The notes: a model not told the origin generated them from the sequence alone. A DNA stretch of 64,000 nucleotides from Cranoglanis bouderius (GCA_023630585.1 CM042546.1:19667810-19731809), one strand, 5' to 3'; shown: positions 47,078-59,383, counted from the first letter of the stretch. Translations and numbers: made by a program.

Positions 47078-47199
47078 GCAGCAGCTCTGTGCAGGAGTTC
47101 TTCCGCATCATGAAGCGTCAGTTCACCGATTTTGAATGGCGCACCATCACATCCGCACAGTCCGACTGGGACCAGCTGCACCTCTTCTACAGACACTGG
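47078..47199 (+). CDS. aasdhppt: aasdhppt exon 3
   Basis: A 122-nt exon, GSSSVQEFFRIMKRQFTDFE, WRTI, ending LFYRHW. The acceptor is a bare (GT)n then cag, with about 62 bp of TG repeat immediately before it. The donor is tgg|gtaacc. Confidence 0.95.
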
Positions 47200-47875
47200 G
47201 TAACCATGGCAACACACAAACTGTTGTTGGCGTCGGTCCTTTCCTTATCCTTGATTGAGTACTGATAATCGACTGCGCTAATACACTTCACTGCACTCCA
47301 CTAGTGGCCACTGGGTGTAAGTGTGAGTCCAGTGCTGCGGTTCAGTAGGTGGCTCGTTTAGCTAATGCTGCTGAACTGTTATATTGTCTAAGAAATTATT
47401 GTGGAAACGTTTTTCTACAAGAAAACTACCCAAGTTGCGCATGCAGTTAGTGTTGTATGACGTATTTCATAAGCGGCCTCGACGATACGTCAGCTGGAAA
47501 AGCAGGACGGGAGGAGAAAAAAAAAGTTTGGTAGTTTAATTCTAGAAACTGCAGCACATTCGAGGAGCAATTTCTTGCGATCGCTTGGATTTTTTGGATA
47601 TTAGCTGAGACTGACGAATGACAAGAAGCTGGGAAATATTTATAATTGTGTGTGTGTGTGTGATGCAGAAATGAGCTACATGCTGATTGTTCTCATGCTG
47701 ATCACTGTTGCCATGGTAATGTAATATCATCACTCTCACACATGACTCAGTGATGGGAGTGTGGTGTTGTCTCACACACATACATATACACACACACACA
47801 CATGCACACACACCAACCTATTGATCAGGAAGTCATGTATGTAGAGGTGTGTGTGTGTGTGTGTGTGTGTGTTAG

Positions 47876-48037
47876 GCTCTGAAGGAGAGCTTCATTAAAG
47901 CGATCGGCTCGGGGCTCAGCTTCAACCTGCAGAGGGCGGAGTTTCACATTTCGCCCAATCAAGTGCAGGAGGGGCGTGTCTTCTGCCAGACCAAAATGCA
48001 CCTGGACGAGGACGAAGACGAGGACTGGACATTTGAG
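47876..48037 (+). CDS. aasdhppt: aasdhppt exon 4
   Basis: A 162-nt exon, ALKESFIKAIGSGLSFNLQR to an acidic stretch LDEDEDEDWTFE. It contains the KES of the PPTase WxxKES motif. The acceptor (gt)n-tag and donor gag|gtgaga are followed by about 58 bp of (GT)n. Confidence 0.95.
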
Positions 48038-48049
48038 GTGAGAAGAGCG

Positions 48050-48052
<3 letters not shown>

Positions 48053-48134
<82 letters not shown>

Positions 48135-48135
48135 T
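48053..48135 (+). repeat. (GT)n(GA)n compound microsatellite
   Basis: About 29 GT units followed by about 12 GA units, 15 bp after the aasdhppt exon 4 donor. Confidence 0.95.
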
Positions 48136-48255
48136 AAGAGGTGATTGAAGAGAGTAGAGAGACACAGAGAGAGAGACAGGCTGTGATAAGAGGTGATGGA
48201 TGAGGTAGAACAATATCCTTTTATCATGAAGAGCATGAGAAATTTAAAAAAATAT

Positions 48256-48297
<42 letters not shown>

Positions 48298-48486
48298 CGT
48301 ATGTAATAATGATGAACTGCAGTGTGTGTGTCAGTCTCAGGTATTTTATGTCCCCATTAACTCAGTACAACTACCGGAGCTGCCAATCATCTAGTGACCC
48401 TGCCCCCTTGTGATAGCTCATGAATATTAAAAAGGCATCTTGTCCAGTTTTCATTCAGTATGGTATATAGGAGCGAAGGACAGCGT

Positions 48487-48520
<34 letters not shown>

Positions 48521-48583
48521 TCCCAGACTATCACTCTGAGTTCTGGAGTGTTTCTGTTGTTTTTCCTTACAATCTTTTTGATC

Positions 48584-48635
<52 letters not shown>

Positions 48636-49135
48636 AGAAAGGTCATGTGAATGTGACATGCTGCACCCTTTAATCCCTCTTTCATGAAAACAAGTGAAAA
48701 CATCAGCTTTCCTCTCATCCATCTCCTGCTGTGAAACTCCCCTCTGTCTGATGGGAAACACGTTCACATCCCCCCCCCCATCTCTCTCTCACTCTTACTG
48801 TGTCTCTTCTTCCATCTGCTTCCCTCTTTCTCTTGCACTTTCTTCCTATCTGTAGTTTTTTTATTTTTATTAATTCTCCTTTGTGTCCCAAATTATTTTG
48901 CACCTTTAAATATGAGACATATCACTTAAGTAAAAGTCGGCTTCAGGTCCAACTGTGCATGTAATTGCAATGACTAAAACATAAATATTGGCACCTCTGA
49001 AGAATAATTAGCCCTTTTAATCCATTTCAGTGTACACACTTTGTTTTGTTCATGGCCAGCTGGTTGAGAGGGTGGTTAGGATGTAGTCTGTTATTTCGAA
49101 CCGTCTCACGGACCCTTCTGTCCTGTTCTCTGCAG

Positions 49136-49204
49136 GAATGTTTGTTGGACAAGCAGCATCACGTTGCTGTGGCGCTGGGAAAACCCGACGGCTCCGTGGC
49201 GAAC
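49136..49204 (+). CDS. aasdhppt: aasdhppt exon 5
   Basis: A 69-nt exon, ECLLDKQHHVAVALGKPDGS then VAN, matching the human HHFVAVALRKPDGS segment. The acceptor is ctctgcag and the donor aac|gtgagt. Confidence 0.95.
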
Positions 49205-49295
49205 GTGAGTGCAGGCAGTGTGCTAGTGTGCATGTTATTTTAGAACAACGAAGTGCAGTCTCATTTCACATGGGAGTTTTTATTCATTCTCACAG

Positions 49296-49454
49296 GACAC
49301 GGGGAATCCTGAAGAGGCCACATCCGTTGGGTTCACGGTCCTGAGCTTCAACGAGCTGATGGAGGAGGCCACGCCCCTTTCAGATGAAGACCCCGCCCAC
49401 TGGGAGAGTTTTAGGAGGAAACCGGAGGCACCGCTGCATCAGAGTGAAGGATAG
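49296..49454 (+). CDS. aasdhppt: aasdhppt exon 6 (stop)
   Basis: A 159-nt exon including TAG: DTGNPEEATSVGFTVLSFNE, LMEEATPLSDEDPAHWESF and a short basic tail. FTVLSFNELM parallels human FTILNFNDLM. Confidence 0.93.
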   Translation, partial: DTGNPEEATSVGFTVLSFNELMEEATPLSDEDPAHWESFRRKPEAPLHQSEG

Positions 49455-49493
49455 GAGGTGTATAAACTTTTGGTTTCATATTGTAACGGTTAT

Positions 49494-49499
49494 AATAAA
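49494..49499 (+). terminator. aasdhppt poly(A) signal
   Basis: An AATAAA 40 nt after the stop would give a very short 3' UTR. A (GT)n tract at 49602-49620 could act as the GU-rich downstream element. Confidence 0.6.
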
Positions 49500-50274
49500 T
49501 AAGGTGTGGTCAATTCCTGCTTCACCCTCGGTGTTCCGGGGACAGATTCCGGATCCACCACAACCCTGACCAGGATAAAGATGGATGAATAAATAAGTGT
49601 GCGTGTGTGTGTGTGTGTGTAATAAGCCAAGCTGCTGAGTAGCATGTGCCTCTCTTGGTTTCTGTCTTTCTCTGCATCTCATCATGTTTCTTCCTTTCTC
49701 AGTCACTCTCTCACTCCTTCTGTCTCTCTCTCACTTTTCTTTCTTTTTGTCGCCTCCTTTTGACATTTAAGCAAAAACTGTGCTGTGTGTTTTTCTCTGT
49801 TGACTTTTAGTGCCACACACGGTGCATGTAGTCATGAGAGACAACAGACACACTCACACTCACACAAGAGACAAGAGTTCACAAATGGGGGTCCCACCAA
49901 GCCAGTAAATTGTCTGTGTGTGTTTTCCCATCTCTTCTCGTCTCTTATCCTCTCCCCTGAACACTTTTCCCTGTTACCACGGCAGCACAGCCTGTTACAC
50001 CGAGGTGACTGGAACGTGAAGTGTTAGCCAACTGAGCTAATCTCACACAGACCGACGGAGAGAGTGATGAGTGGTGTAGATTGAGCGAGTGTGTGCGTGT
50101 TGAGGCGTGTTTCACTGAAGGCCACGCACTGACTACCGCACTCACTTAACACTTAAGCATGCGTAAGCACACACACAGTATGAGTGGTGTAACTGTGTGT
50201 AATACAGCGCTCGGGTTGCCAGAGTAAGTTTCGAATTAAAATACTATAAGTGAAGTTAATGCATAAAATATACT

Positions 50275-50920
50275 CACACTTTCCACTTTATTAGGAACAT
50301 TTATAAACCTGCTCATCAGGCAATCATGCAAATGAAAGTCAAGTGCTTGAGGTCTCATCAAACATCAGAATGGCGGGGGGGGGGACAGAGAGTTGTCTAC
50401 GGGAGAAAAGCAAGCCGTTTTGAAGCAGAGAAAAAAGGGGAACTCAATCAGAGCCATTGCACAAGCACTGAGCATAGCCAATATATCAATTTGGAATGTA
50501 GTGAAAAAGAAAGAAACCACTGGTGTACTAACAACTAAACATGGAACAGGTCAGCTAAGGACAACAACAGCAGACATTCTTTCTGCTGATTTACAGAGAA
50601 ATGCATCCAGTCTAATTGGGGGGAACTTTATCATGTAGCAAGACAATGATCCAAATCACATTTTATCAGGGGGAAAAAGTAGAAGGTTTTAGACTGGCCA
50701 AGTCAATCACCAGACCTTGACCCAACTTAATAGCATTTCACCTTCTGAAGAGGAGACTGAAGGCAGAAACTACCAAAACAAACAACTGAAAAAAGCTGCA
50801 ATACAAGCCTGGAAAAGCATCACAGAAGAAGAATGCAACGGTTTGGTGATGTCAGTGGCTCACCGGGTTGATGCAGTTATTGTAAGCAAGGGATGTGCAA
50901 CCAAGTCTGCCTTGTGAAAA
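50275..50920 (+). mobile_element. Tc1-like transposon debris, two families joined
   Basis: 50275-50385 resembles the 5' part of one Tc1 family ('actttattaggaacat', 'cctgctcat', 'catcagaatgg'). 50393-50638 encodes a Tc1 transposase start, KGNSIRAIAQALSIANISIW then NVVKKKETTGVL. 50640-50910 carries the C-terminal part (QQDNDPNH-like, AAIQAWKSITEEECNGLV, AVIVSKGCATK). The DDE core between them is deleted and stops occur. It is dead. Confidence 0.75.
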
Positions 50921-51117
50921 TGTTTTACCATTCATGCTTGAGCGCATATCTCCGTGATCCCTTCCTGACCCATCCCATAATATTACATTACAACACTAAT
51001 CTGCTCATTACTCATTCATTACGTCCTCATCACACTCGGCCAATCGGATTAGGCCACGTAATTACAGATGCAGCAGCAGATTGTAGGGACTGCAGTAATG
51101 AAGCTCACTGACCCAGG

Positions 51118-51151
<34 letters not shown>

Positions 51152-51278
51152 ATGGTGGAGTCACACACTCAATTTACTAGATTTAATTTCCATATATTAC
51201 CGTAATTTCTCTTTTTTTAATCATCACTGCTGTCTGTCTGTCTTTGGTTATATTATGGACTTTGATCAGTGCATGATC

Positions 51279-51311
<33 letters not shown>

Positions 51312-52039
51312 ATGTCCACTGTTGTACTCTGTGTGAATGGTTGCCTGAGGTCACAGTGAAGAACACACCATCAACAACAACCGGCAGATGTTGGCAATCA
51401 AACATGTGAATTAACACACGCATAAACACACAAACCCTCTGGGTGAGGACAACAAAGTCATGCCTTGAGGATTAGCAGCAGCGAGGTAATTTAAAAACCA
51501 AATCTTTATTGGATTAGCATCTTTCTGGTAACACACACCACACACACAAAACAGTGTTATCCCACGTGTACTGGTAGAAAACACGCTGATAACACGTCAT
51601 GGTCTTTCTGTCACTGTGTTCCAATCAGAAGGCAGCTTGCTAAGTAGGCAACATTTTTGGTATGCACCTGAATGCCAGATTAAAAATAGTGTCCCATTTG
51701 GGAGAAGGCTCTCATAATTCTGTTTATCCACCCAGAGGAGTTCATCCAGACTGGGATCGTTCAGGACCTAATAAAAAAGATTGCAGGAGATAACACATAG
51801 CCAAAATGCCTATTATTTATGAATGGCCTGTTAACAGTCAGAGGTAAAAGTGTTCCTTTAAGTTTCCCGCTATGGGAAAGTCTTCAGGGTGGAGGGCTTT
51901 ATGTTCCTCAGTAACATGACAAACTGCTTTTTTTTTTTTCTTTCCCCTTGAATGATTTATTCCTTACCAAGCTAACATAGCACTACCTCATAGCTTACAC
52001 AGCTCATATACGCAACTAAATTGCTAGTTATCCTCATTT

Positions 52040-52960
52040 AGTCGTCTCACATCTTAGTTAGCAGAGTTTGATGGCTAGTCATCCAAAAGGCTATCTTAGT
52101 TAGCAAACAATTAGTTGGCTAGTCATCTAATAGCATATCTTAGTTAGCAAACAGATAGATGGATAGTCATCTAACTTAGCAAACAGTTAGATGGATAGTC
52201 ATCTAACAGGCTATCTTAGTTAGCGAACAGTTAGGTGGCTAGTAATCTAACAGGATATCTTAGTTAGCAAACAGTTAGATGGCTAGTCATCTAACTTAGT
52301 TAGCAAAAAGTTAGATGGATAGTCATCTAACAGGCTATCTTAGTTAGCGAACAGTTAGATGGCTAGTCATCTAACAGGATATCTTAGCAAACAGATGGCT
52401 AGTAATCTAACAGGATATCTTAGTTAGCAAACAGTTAGATGGCTAGTCATCTAACTTAGTTAGCAAAAAGTTAGATGGATAGTCATCTAACAGGCTATCT
52501 TAGTTAGCGAACAGTTAGATGGCTAGTCATCTAACAGGATATCTTAGCAAACAGATGGCTAGTAATCTAACAGGATATCTTAGTTAGCAAACAGTTAGAT
52601 GGCTAGTCATCTAACTTAGTTAGCAAAAAGTTAGATGGCTAGTCGTCTAACTTAGTTAGCAAAAAGTTAGATGGATAGTCATCTAACAGGCTATCTTAGT
52701 TAGCGAACAGTTAGATGGCTAGTAATCTAACAGGATATCTTAGTTAGCAAACAGTTAGATGGCTAGTCATCTAACTTAGTTAGCAAACAGTTAGATGGCT
52801 AGTCGTCTAACAGGCTGTCTTAGTCAGCAAACAGTTACATGGTTAGTCATGTAAAAGGCTATCTTAGTGAACCAGATAGGTTTAGTCATCTAACAGGTTA
52901 TCTTATTTAGCAAACAGTTAGATGTTTAGTCATCTAACAGGTTATCCTAGTTAACAAATT
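52040..52960 (+). repeat. Minisatellite, about 44-bp unit with 'TTAGTTAGCAAACAGTTAG'
   Basis: About twenty units of 'cttagttagcaaacagttag', 'atggctagtcatctaacagg', 'ctat', with regular indels that create a longer period of about 140 bp (compare 52261-52400 with 52413-52560). The unit contains the self-complementary words gttagatgg/ccatctaac-like arms. Confidence 0.88.
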
Positions 52961-53834
52961 GCAATTAGTAACCAGTTAGCAGAATTATAGTTGCTGCTAG
53001 TTAGGGATCCATCCTCAGGTAAGCTAATAATGGCAGTGAATGGACCTAAACAAGATGTATGCCAAGGTTCGTTTTCAGTTGTGCGACAGGGATGCGTTGT
53101 ATGTCTCTGCATTTTTAACTCATTCTCACACACAGCGTCATGATTAGAGAAGGACATTATTCTTGCTCATAGGCTAAATTATTCTCATCAAACACACACA
53201 CACACACAAAGAGAGACAGAGAAAAATACACTTTAGGTGCATGCATAGTGTTTAAATATTCCAAGCACACAGTTTAGACCTTGCTGTTACCATGGCAACA
53301 GTCCGCCTGTTCTCAACCAGGTCCTTTCCATCTGTCTGCCCGTGAGCTGACAGACACACACATACACACACAATTTATATAGCTTTTTCCACTGTAATTA
53401 TTTTCCATTTTGTGTGTGTGTCCACTTGGGTTCCTGGGTTCTATCCAACAAGGACTACACTTTACCCCAAATCTGATACGCACTTTCACTTACATACATA
53501 TTTTCATGTTCACCGGATATTCATTGGATATCATTAGATATAATTACAACTCTATCAGTTCCATTTTTAAAAATCTTATTAGGCCAATGTGAGCATGGAA
53601 ACCTGCTTGCATATAAATTACACAGTTGTTGTGTTGTGCTTGTCTAGTTGGCATTTTGCTGTCAGCAACATCATGTGACCTACAAGAGCCCTTCAACAGC
53701 AGGTAACCACAGGCTAGAGTGCCACTACGCACACACACACACACGCATATACAAAAAGCAGTACAAGAGTCATACTATATTTAATTTTATTGACATTGTG
53801 GGAAAAAAATGATTAACAGGTTTTGTTGTGATGT

Positions 53835-54320
53835 AATTGAGGAGAGTTAGGTTTGATTGAAGGGTCTTAGTGTGGTGTGATTGGAGGGCTGGGTTTGATT
53901 GACAGGTGTTGGTGTGGCTTGATTGGAGGGCTGGGTTTGATAGGTCTTGGTTTTATTAATTGGTGTTGGTGTGGTATGATTGGAGGACTGGGTTTTATTG
54001 ACAGGTCATGGTGTGGTGTGATTGGATGGCTGGGTTTGACTGACAGGTGTTGGTGTGGTATGATTGGAGGACTGGGTTTGAATGACAGTTCATGGTGTGG
54101 TGGGATTGGAGGGCTGGGTTTGTTTGACAGGTCTTGGTGTGGCGCTAGAGGGCTGGGTTTGATTGACAGTTTTTATTGCGATGTGATAGGAGTTCAGGGT
54201 TTGATGAACAGGTCTTGGTATTGTTTATTGGGGGGTTGGGTTGGAGTGACAGCTTTTGGTGTGTTGTGATTGAAAGGGTATGTCTGATTGATGGGCCTTG
54301 GTGTGGTATGACTGGATGGA
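53835..54320 (+). repeat. Minisatellite, about 42-bp unit
   Basis: About eleven units of 'gattggagggctgggtttga', 'ttgacaggtcttggtgtggt'. Because the unit is 14 codons, frame +1 of the array stays open for 130 codons (53877-54269), giving GLIDRCWCGLIGGL-like repeats. I regard this as a by-product, not a gene. Confidence 0.85.
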
Positions 54321-54416
54321 GAATGAGTGACAGTTCAGTCTAAATGAAATTAAAGCATGAAGCCTCACAAGCTGGAACACACACACCCACACACACACCC
54401 ACACGCACACACTGTG

Positions 54417-54422
54417 TTTATT
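54417..54422 (-). terminator. Candidate gucy1a2 poly(A) signal
   Basis: AATAAA on the minus strand, about 400 nt past the gucy1a2 stop. Other weak candidates lie further on. Confidence 0.35.
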
Positions 54423-54819
54423 TATCAGAAGGCACCAGGTTCATAGGTTGCTGAGAGCCATGTGTGTATATTGTATATGTTTATATTTTGTGTGTTTATA
54501 TTTTATGTGTGCGTGTGTTCTTGTTGTGTGTGTGTGTGTGTGTGCGTGGAGCAGAAGGCTTAATGCAAATATATATGTATATTTCTTCAAATATATATTG
54601 AAATGTCCATATTTCTTTTAGAGTCAAATTTGAATATTCATGAATATTCATTTCTCGTTCCTGCAGTCCTTCTCACCAGTTCTGCATGGGGTCGGGGGGT
54701 GGGGCGGGGGGAGGGGTTTAGCAATGTGCTCCAACAGGCGGAGCCACTGGTTGCCACAGGCACCTCTGGCCTTGTAGGCATGGTTTTAGTAACGGCATAG
54801 TAGGTGGGCAGGGCTTTCC

Positions 54820-55036
54820 TCAGAGGCTGGTCTCACGTAGAAACATGGTCCCGATGTTATAGGACGCTTTTCTGATGGGGGCAGAGCGAGTGTTGGTCAA
54901 GGAGGTGTGGCTTCCTTGACTGGTTTTCCCAGCCTCCAGGAAGTAGCAGATTCCTGGAATCTCTTTGGGAAAGTTTTCAGGAAGCTCCTGACGGGAGCGA
55001 GGGATGAAAGAGAAGGAGCGATCATCATGGAGGAGT
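54820..55036 (-). CDS. gucy1a2: gucy1a2 last coding exon (PDZ ligand, stop)
   Basis: A 217-nt exon read on the minus strand: LLHDDRSFSFIPRSRQELPE, NFPKEIPGICYFLEAGKTSQ, a variable stretch, and SYNIGTMFLRETSL. The stop TGA is at 54820-54822. The acceptor is cctctccag. A TTTATT on the plus strand at 54417-54422 gives a possible poly(A) signal 400 nt on. Confidence 0.95.
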
Positions 55037-55355
55037 CTGGAGAGGAGAAACAAAAAGAAAGAGAGAAATGAATGAAAGCAGAATGATTAACGTGATTGCA
55101 ATGTGTTACTAAGCATTTTGCAATATGTAGATTGAGGTGATATATACCCTGGGCATGGTGTGACCATGACTGTGGGCGTGGCTCATGATGGAACCCATCT
55201 GATTGGCTACCATCTGATATTCACTATTAATATACATAAAGTTGGGAGATTTTTGCTTATCTCCGTAGAAAATAAATGAGAGGCAGGACCTAGGTCTCCT
55301 CAAGGGTCATTTTCTAAGGATGATGTTAAAGTGTGTGTGTGTGTGTTTCACTCAC

Positions 55356-55510
55356 TGGTACGTTGTCGGGGAAACGTTAATGCACCGTGGTTGGCTGCCG
55401 GACTCGAACTTGCTGGCGAGAGTGACGTTGTTCCCAAACAAACAGTACCGTGGCATCTTCACTCCAACCACACCAGCTAACACGGAACCTGAGTGGATCC
55501 CTATACGCAG
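55356..55510 (-). CDS. gucy1a2: gucy1a2 catalytic-domain exon (GIHSGSV)
   Basis: A 155-nt exon, LRIGIHSGSVLAGVVGVKMP, RYCLFGNNVTLASKFESGSQ, PRCINVSPTTYQ. This is the most conserved block of nucleotidyl cyclases. Its acceptor is (gt)n-gcag with about 47 bp of repeat. The donor is tacca|gtgagt. Confidence 0.95.
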
Positions 55511-55513
<3 letters not shown>

Positions 55514-55565
<52 letters not shown>

Positions 55566-55604
55566 TTTATCATGGTATGTGTGAGCATATAATAAGAGTG
55601 GAGC

Positions 55605-55656
<52 letters not shown>
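55514..55656 (+). repeat. (AC)n and (GT)n pair after/before the GIHSGSV exon
   Basis: About 47 bp of (AC)n at 55514-55560 and 45 bp of (GT)n at 55612-55656 are 51 bp apart. They are mutually complementary and could form a hairpin next to the splice acceptor of the exon ending at 55510. Confidence 0.85.
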
Positions 55657-55658
<2 letters not shown>

Positions 55659-55919
55659 CTCCTCATGCTCTACTTCAGCAGATTTAACCAACCACAGAAT
55701 GCCAGCACACTGCATGCACTGCCATCGCCATAGCAACACCAGCAGGGGAGAGCCAGGGTCGGCACTGTCGTCAGAGCAACACACATACTCTCACACACAG
55801 ACAGACAGACAGACAGACAGACACACACACACACACACAAACTGAGAGGAAGTTCTGGGACATGAGGACAGAATTTAAATGATTGACAGCTGCCAGTCTT
55901 TATTAGTCAGACCATAACC

Positions 55920-58900
55920 ATGGCAACCAGGCAGTGTCCTCTATAAATCTAGAACACTGCAAAATATTCTAGTAGAACACTGTTAGACCGTTCTAACAGA
56001 AAACTGCAGAACATTCTAATAGAACACTGCAGATAATTTTAATAGAATAATCTGCAGTGTTCTATTAGAATAATCTGCATTGTTCTATTAGAATAATGTG
56101 CAGTGTTCTATTAGAATAATCTGCAGTGTTCTATTAAAATAATCTGCAGTAATCTGCAGTGTTCTATTAGAATAATCTGCAGTGTTCTATTAGAATGTTC
56201 TGCGGTGTTCTATTAGAATAATCTGCAGTGTTCTATTAGAATAATCTATTATAATGTTCTGCAGTGTTCTATTAAAATAATCTGCAGTGTTCTATTGGAA
56301 TAATCTGCAGTGTTCTATTAAAATAATCTGCAGTAATCTGCAGTGTTCTATTAGAATAATCCGCAGTGTTCTATTAGAACAATCTGTGGTGTTCTATTAG
56401 AATACTCTGCAGTGTTCTATTAGAATAATCTGCAGTGTTCTATTAAAATAATCTGCAGTAATCTGCAGTGTTCTATTAGAATAATCTGCAGTGTTCTATT
56501 AGAATAATCTGCAGTGTTCTATTAGAATAATCTATTATAATGTTCTGCAGTGTTCTATTAAAATAATCTGCAGTGTTCTATTAGAATAATCTATTATAAT
56601 GTTATGCAGTGTTCTATTAAAATAATCTGCAGTGTTCTATTAGAATAATCTGCAGTGTTCTATTAAAATAATCTGCAGTGTTCTATTAGAATAATCTACA
56701 GTGTTCTATTAGAATAATCCACAGTGTTCTATTAGAACAATCTGTAGTGTTCTATTAGAACAATCTGTAGTGTTCTATTAGAATGATCTGCAGTGTTCTA
56801 TTAGAATAATCCTGCAGTGTTCTATTAGAATAATCTGTAGTGTTCTATTAGAATAATCTATTAGAATGTTCTGCAATGTTCTCTTAGAATAATCTGCAGT
56901 GTTCTATTAGAATAATCTGCATTGTTCTAGTAAAATAATCTATTAGAATGTTCTGCAGTGTTCTATTAGAATAATCTGCAGTGTTCTATTAAAATAATCT
57001 GCAGTAATCTGCAGTGTTCTATTAGAATAATCTGCAGTGTTCTATTAGAATGTTCTGCGGTGTTCTATTAGAATAATCTGCAGTGTTCTATTAGAATAAT
57101 CTATTATAATGTTCTGCAGTGTTCTATTAAAATAATCTGCAGTGTTCTATTGGAATAATCTGCAGTGCTCTATTAAAATAATCTGCAGTAATCTGCAGTG
57201 TTCTATTAGAATAATCCGCAGTGTTCTATTAGAACAATCTGTGGTGTTCTATTAGAATACTCTGCAGTGTTCTATTAGAATAATCTGCAGTGTTCTATTA
57301 AAATAATCTGCAGTAATCTGCAGTGTTCTATTAGAATAATCTGCAGTGTTCTATTAGAATAATCTGCAGTGTTCTATTAGAGTAATCTATTATAATGTTC
57401 TGCAGTGTTCTATTAAAATAATCTGCAGTGTTCTATTAGAATAATCTATTAGAATGATCTGCAGTGTTCTATTAGAATAATCCTGCAGTGTTCTATTAGA
57501 ATAATCTGCATTGTTCTAGTAAAATAATCTATTAGAATGTTCTGCAGTGCTCTATTAGAATAATCTGCAGTGTTCTATTAAAATAATCTGCAGTGTTCTA
57601 TTAGAATAATCTACAGTGTTCTATTAGAATAATCCACAGTGTTCTATTAGAACAATCTGTAGTGTTCTATTAGAACAATCTGTAGTGTTCTATTAGAATA
57701 ATCTGCAGTGTTCTATTAGAATAATCCTGCAGTGTTCTATTAGAATAATCTGTAGTGTTCTATTAGAATAATCTATTAGAATGTTCTGCAATGTTCTCTT
57801 AGAATAATCTGCAGTGTTCTATTAGAATAATCTGCATTGTTCTAGTAAAATAATCTATTAGAATGTTCTGCAGTGTTCTATTAGAATAATCTGCAGTGTT
57901 CTATTAAAATAATCTGCAGTGTTCTATTAAAATAATCTGCAGTAATCTGCAGTGTTCTATTAGAATAATCTGTAGTGTTCTATTAGAATAATCTGCATTG
58001 TTCTAGTAAAATAATCTATTAGAATGTTCTGCAGTGTTCTATTAGAATAATCTTCAGTGTTCTATTAAAATAATCTGCAGTGTTCTATTAAAATAATCTG
58101 CAGTAATCTGCAGTGTTCTATTAGAATAATCTGTAGTGTTCTATTAGAATAATCTGCATTGTTCTAGTAAAATAATCTATTAGAATGTTCTGCAGTGCTC
58201 TATTAGAATAATCTGCAGTGTTCTATTAAAATAATCTGCAGTGTTCTATTAGAATAATCTGCAGTAATCTGCAGTGTTCTATTAAAATAATCTGCAGTAA
58301 TCTGCAGTGTTCTATTAGAATAATCTGCAGTGTTCTATTAGAATGTTCTGCGGTGTTCTATTAGAATAATCTGCAGTGTTCTATTAGAATAATCTATTAT
58401 AATGTTCTGCAGTGTTCTATTAAAATAATCTGCAGTGTTCTATTAGAATAATCTATTATAATGTTATGCAGTGTTCTATTAAAATAATCTGCAGTGTTCT
58501 ATTAGAATAATCTGCAGTGTTCTATTAAAATAATCTGCAGTGTTCTATTAGAATAATCTACAGTGTTCTATTAGAATAATCCACAGTGTTCTATTAGAAC
58601 AATCTGTAGTGTTCTATTAGAACAATCTGTAGTGTTCTATTAGAATAATCCTGCAGTGTTCTATTAGAATAATCCTGCAGTGTTCTATTAGAATAATCTG
58701 TAGTGTTCTATTAGAATAATCTATTAGAATGTTCTGCAATGTTCTCTTAGAATAATCTGCAGTGTTCTATTAGAATAATCTGCATTGTTCTAGTAAAATA
58801 ATCTATTAGAATGTTCTGCAGTGTTCTATTAGAATAATCTGCAGTGTTCTATTAAAATAATCTGCAGTGTTCTATTAAAATAATCTGCAGTAATCTGCAG

Positions 58901-59110
58901 TGTTCTATTAGAATAATCTGTAGTGTTCTATTAGAATAATCTGCATTGTTCTAGTAAAATAATCTATTAGAATGTTCTGCAGTGTTCTATTAAAATAATC
59001 TGCAGTGTTCTATTAGGATAATCTGCAGTAATCTGCAGTGTTCTATTAGAATAATCTTCATTGTTTTCGTAAAATAATCTATTAGAACGTTCTGCGGTGT
59101 TCTATTAGAG
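55920..59110 (+). repeat. Satellite-like array, 23-bp unit with a PstI site, about 3.2 kb
   Basis: About 135 copies of a unit containing 'CTGCAGTGTTCTATTAG' plus 'aataat' fill most of the gucy1a2 intron between the two catalytic exons. Variant units recur in fixed order at larger spacing: the variant with 'ctattggaa' at 56291 and 57146, the variant with 'ttctcttag' at 56881, 57796 and 58744. That gives a higher-order period of about 0.85-0.95 kb, at least three times. Confidence 0.92.
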
Positions 59111-59174
59111 TAATCTGAAGTGTAGATTATAAATATAATCTGTTCATAGTCTACTACTGTAATCACTACAGTAT

Positions 59175-59205
<31 letters not shown>

Positions 59206-59352
59206 AGATTTGTCACTTTTTTCTGTTCCTATTCTTATTTCCATCTTTCTATCTCTTTTTATTCTCTTTTTATATCTCTTCCGAGATACACCCCCCCCTC
59301 CTTTTTTCTCTCTCTCTCTCGCTGTCTCTGAGCTCTATTTCTGGAGTGTGAG

Positions 59353-59383
<31 letters not shown>

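Larger units (their letters stand above)
45403..49454 (+). other. aasdhppt: aasdhppt gene, six coding exons, complete
   Basis: It encodes the cytosolic Sfp-type 4'-phosphopantetheinyl transferase that moves the phosphopantetheine arm of CoA onto a serine of acyl carrier domains (fatty acid synthase, mitochondrial ACP, and the aminoadipate-semialdehyde and formyl-THF dehydrogenases). The exons total 891 nt, 296 aa plus stop, against about 309 aa in human. Family motifs are in order: the N-terminal GARWAFRCGAWSPSRAEWLL, NISHQGDFAVLA, GVDIM (Mg-binding Asp), FTDFEW, and HW|ALKESFIKA (WxxKES) across exons 3-4. An in-frame TGA 36 nt before the ATG fixes the start. The human protein begins about 13 residues earlier. 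It lies 1 kb after gria4 on the same strand. Confidence 0.95.
49500..54819 (+). other. Intergenic space between convergent aasdhppt and gucy1a2
   Basis: It contains Tc1 debris (50275-50920), (GT)n 51120-51150, (AC)n 51281-51310, two minisatellites (52040-52960, 53835-54320) and short CA/TG runs. Bases 49640-50270, 51310-52030 and 52970-53830 show nothing recognisable. No kbtbd3 or msantd4 coding sequence was seen. Confidence 0.65.

Noticed and set aside
55920..59110. Resembles a CRISPR array (regular short repeats)
   Set aside because: Units are contiguous with no unique spacers, and the context is a vertebrate intron. It is a satellite.
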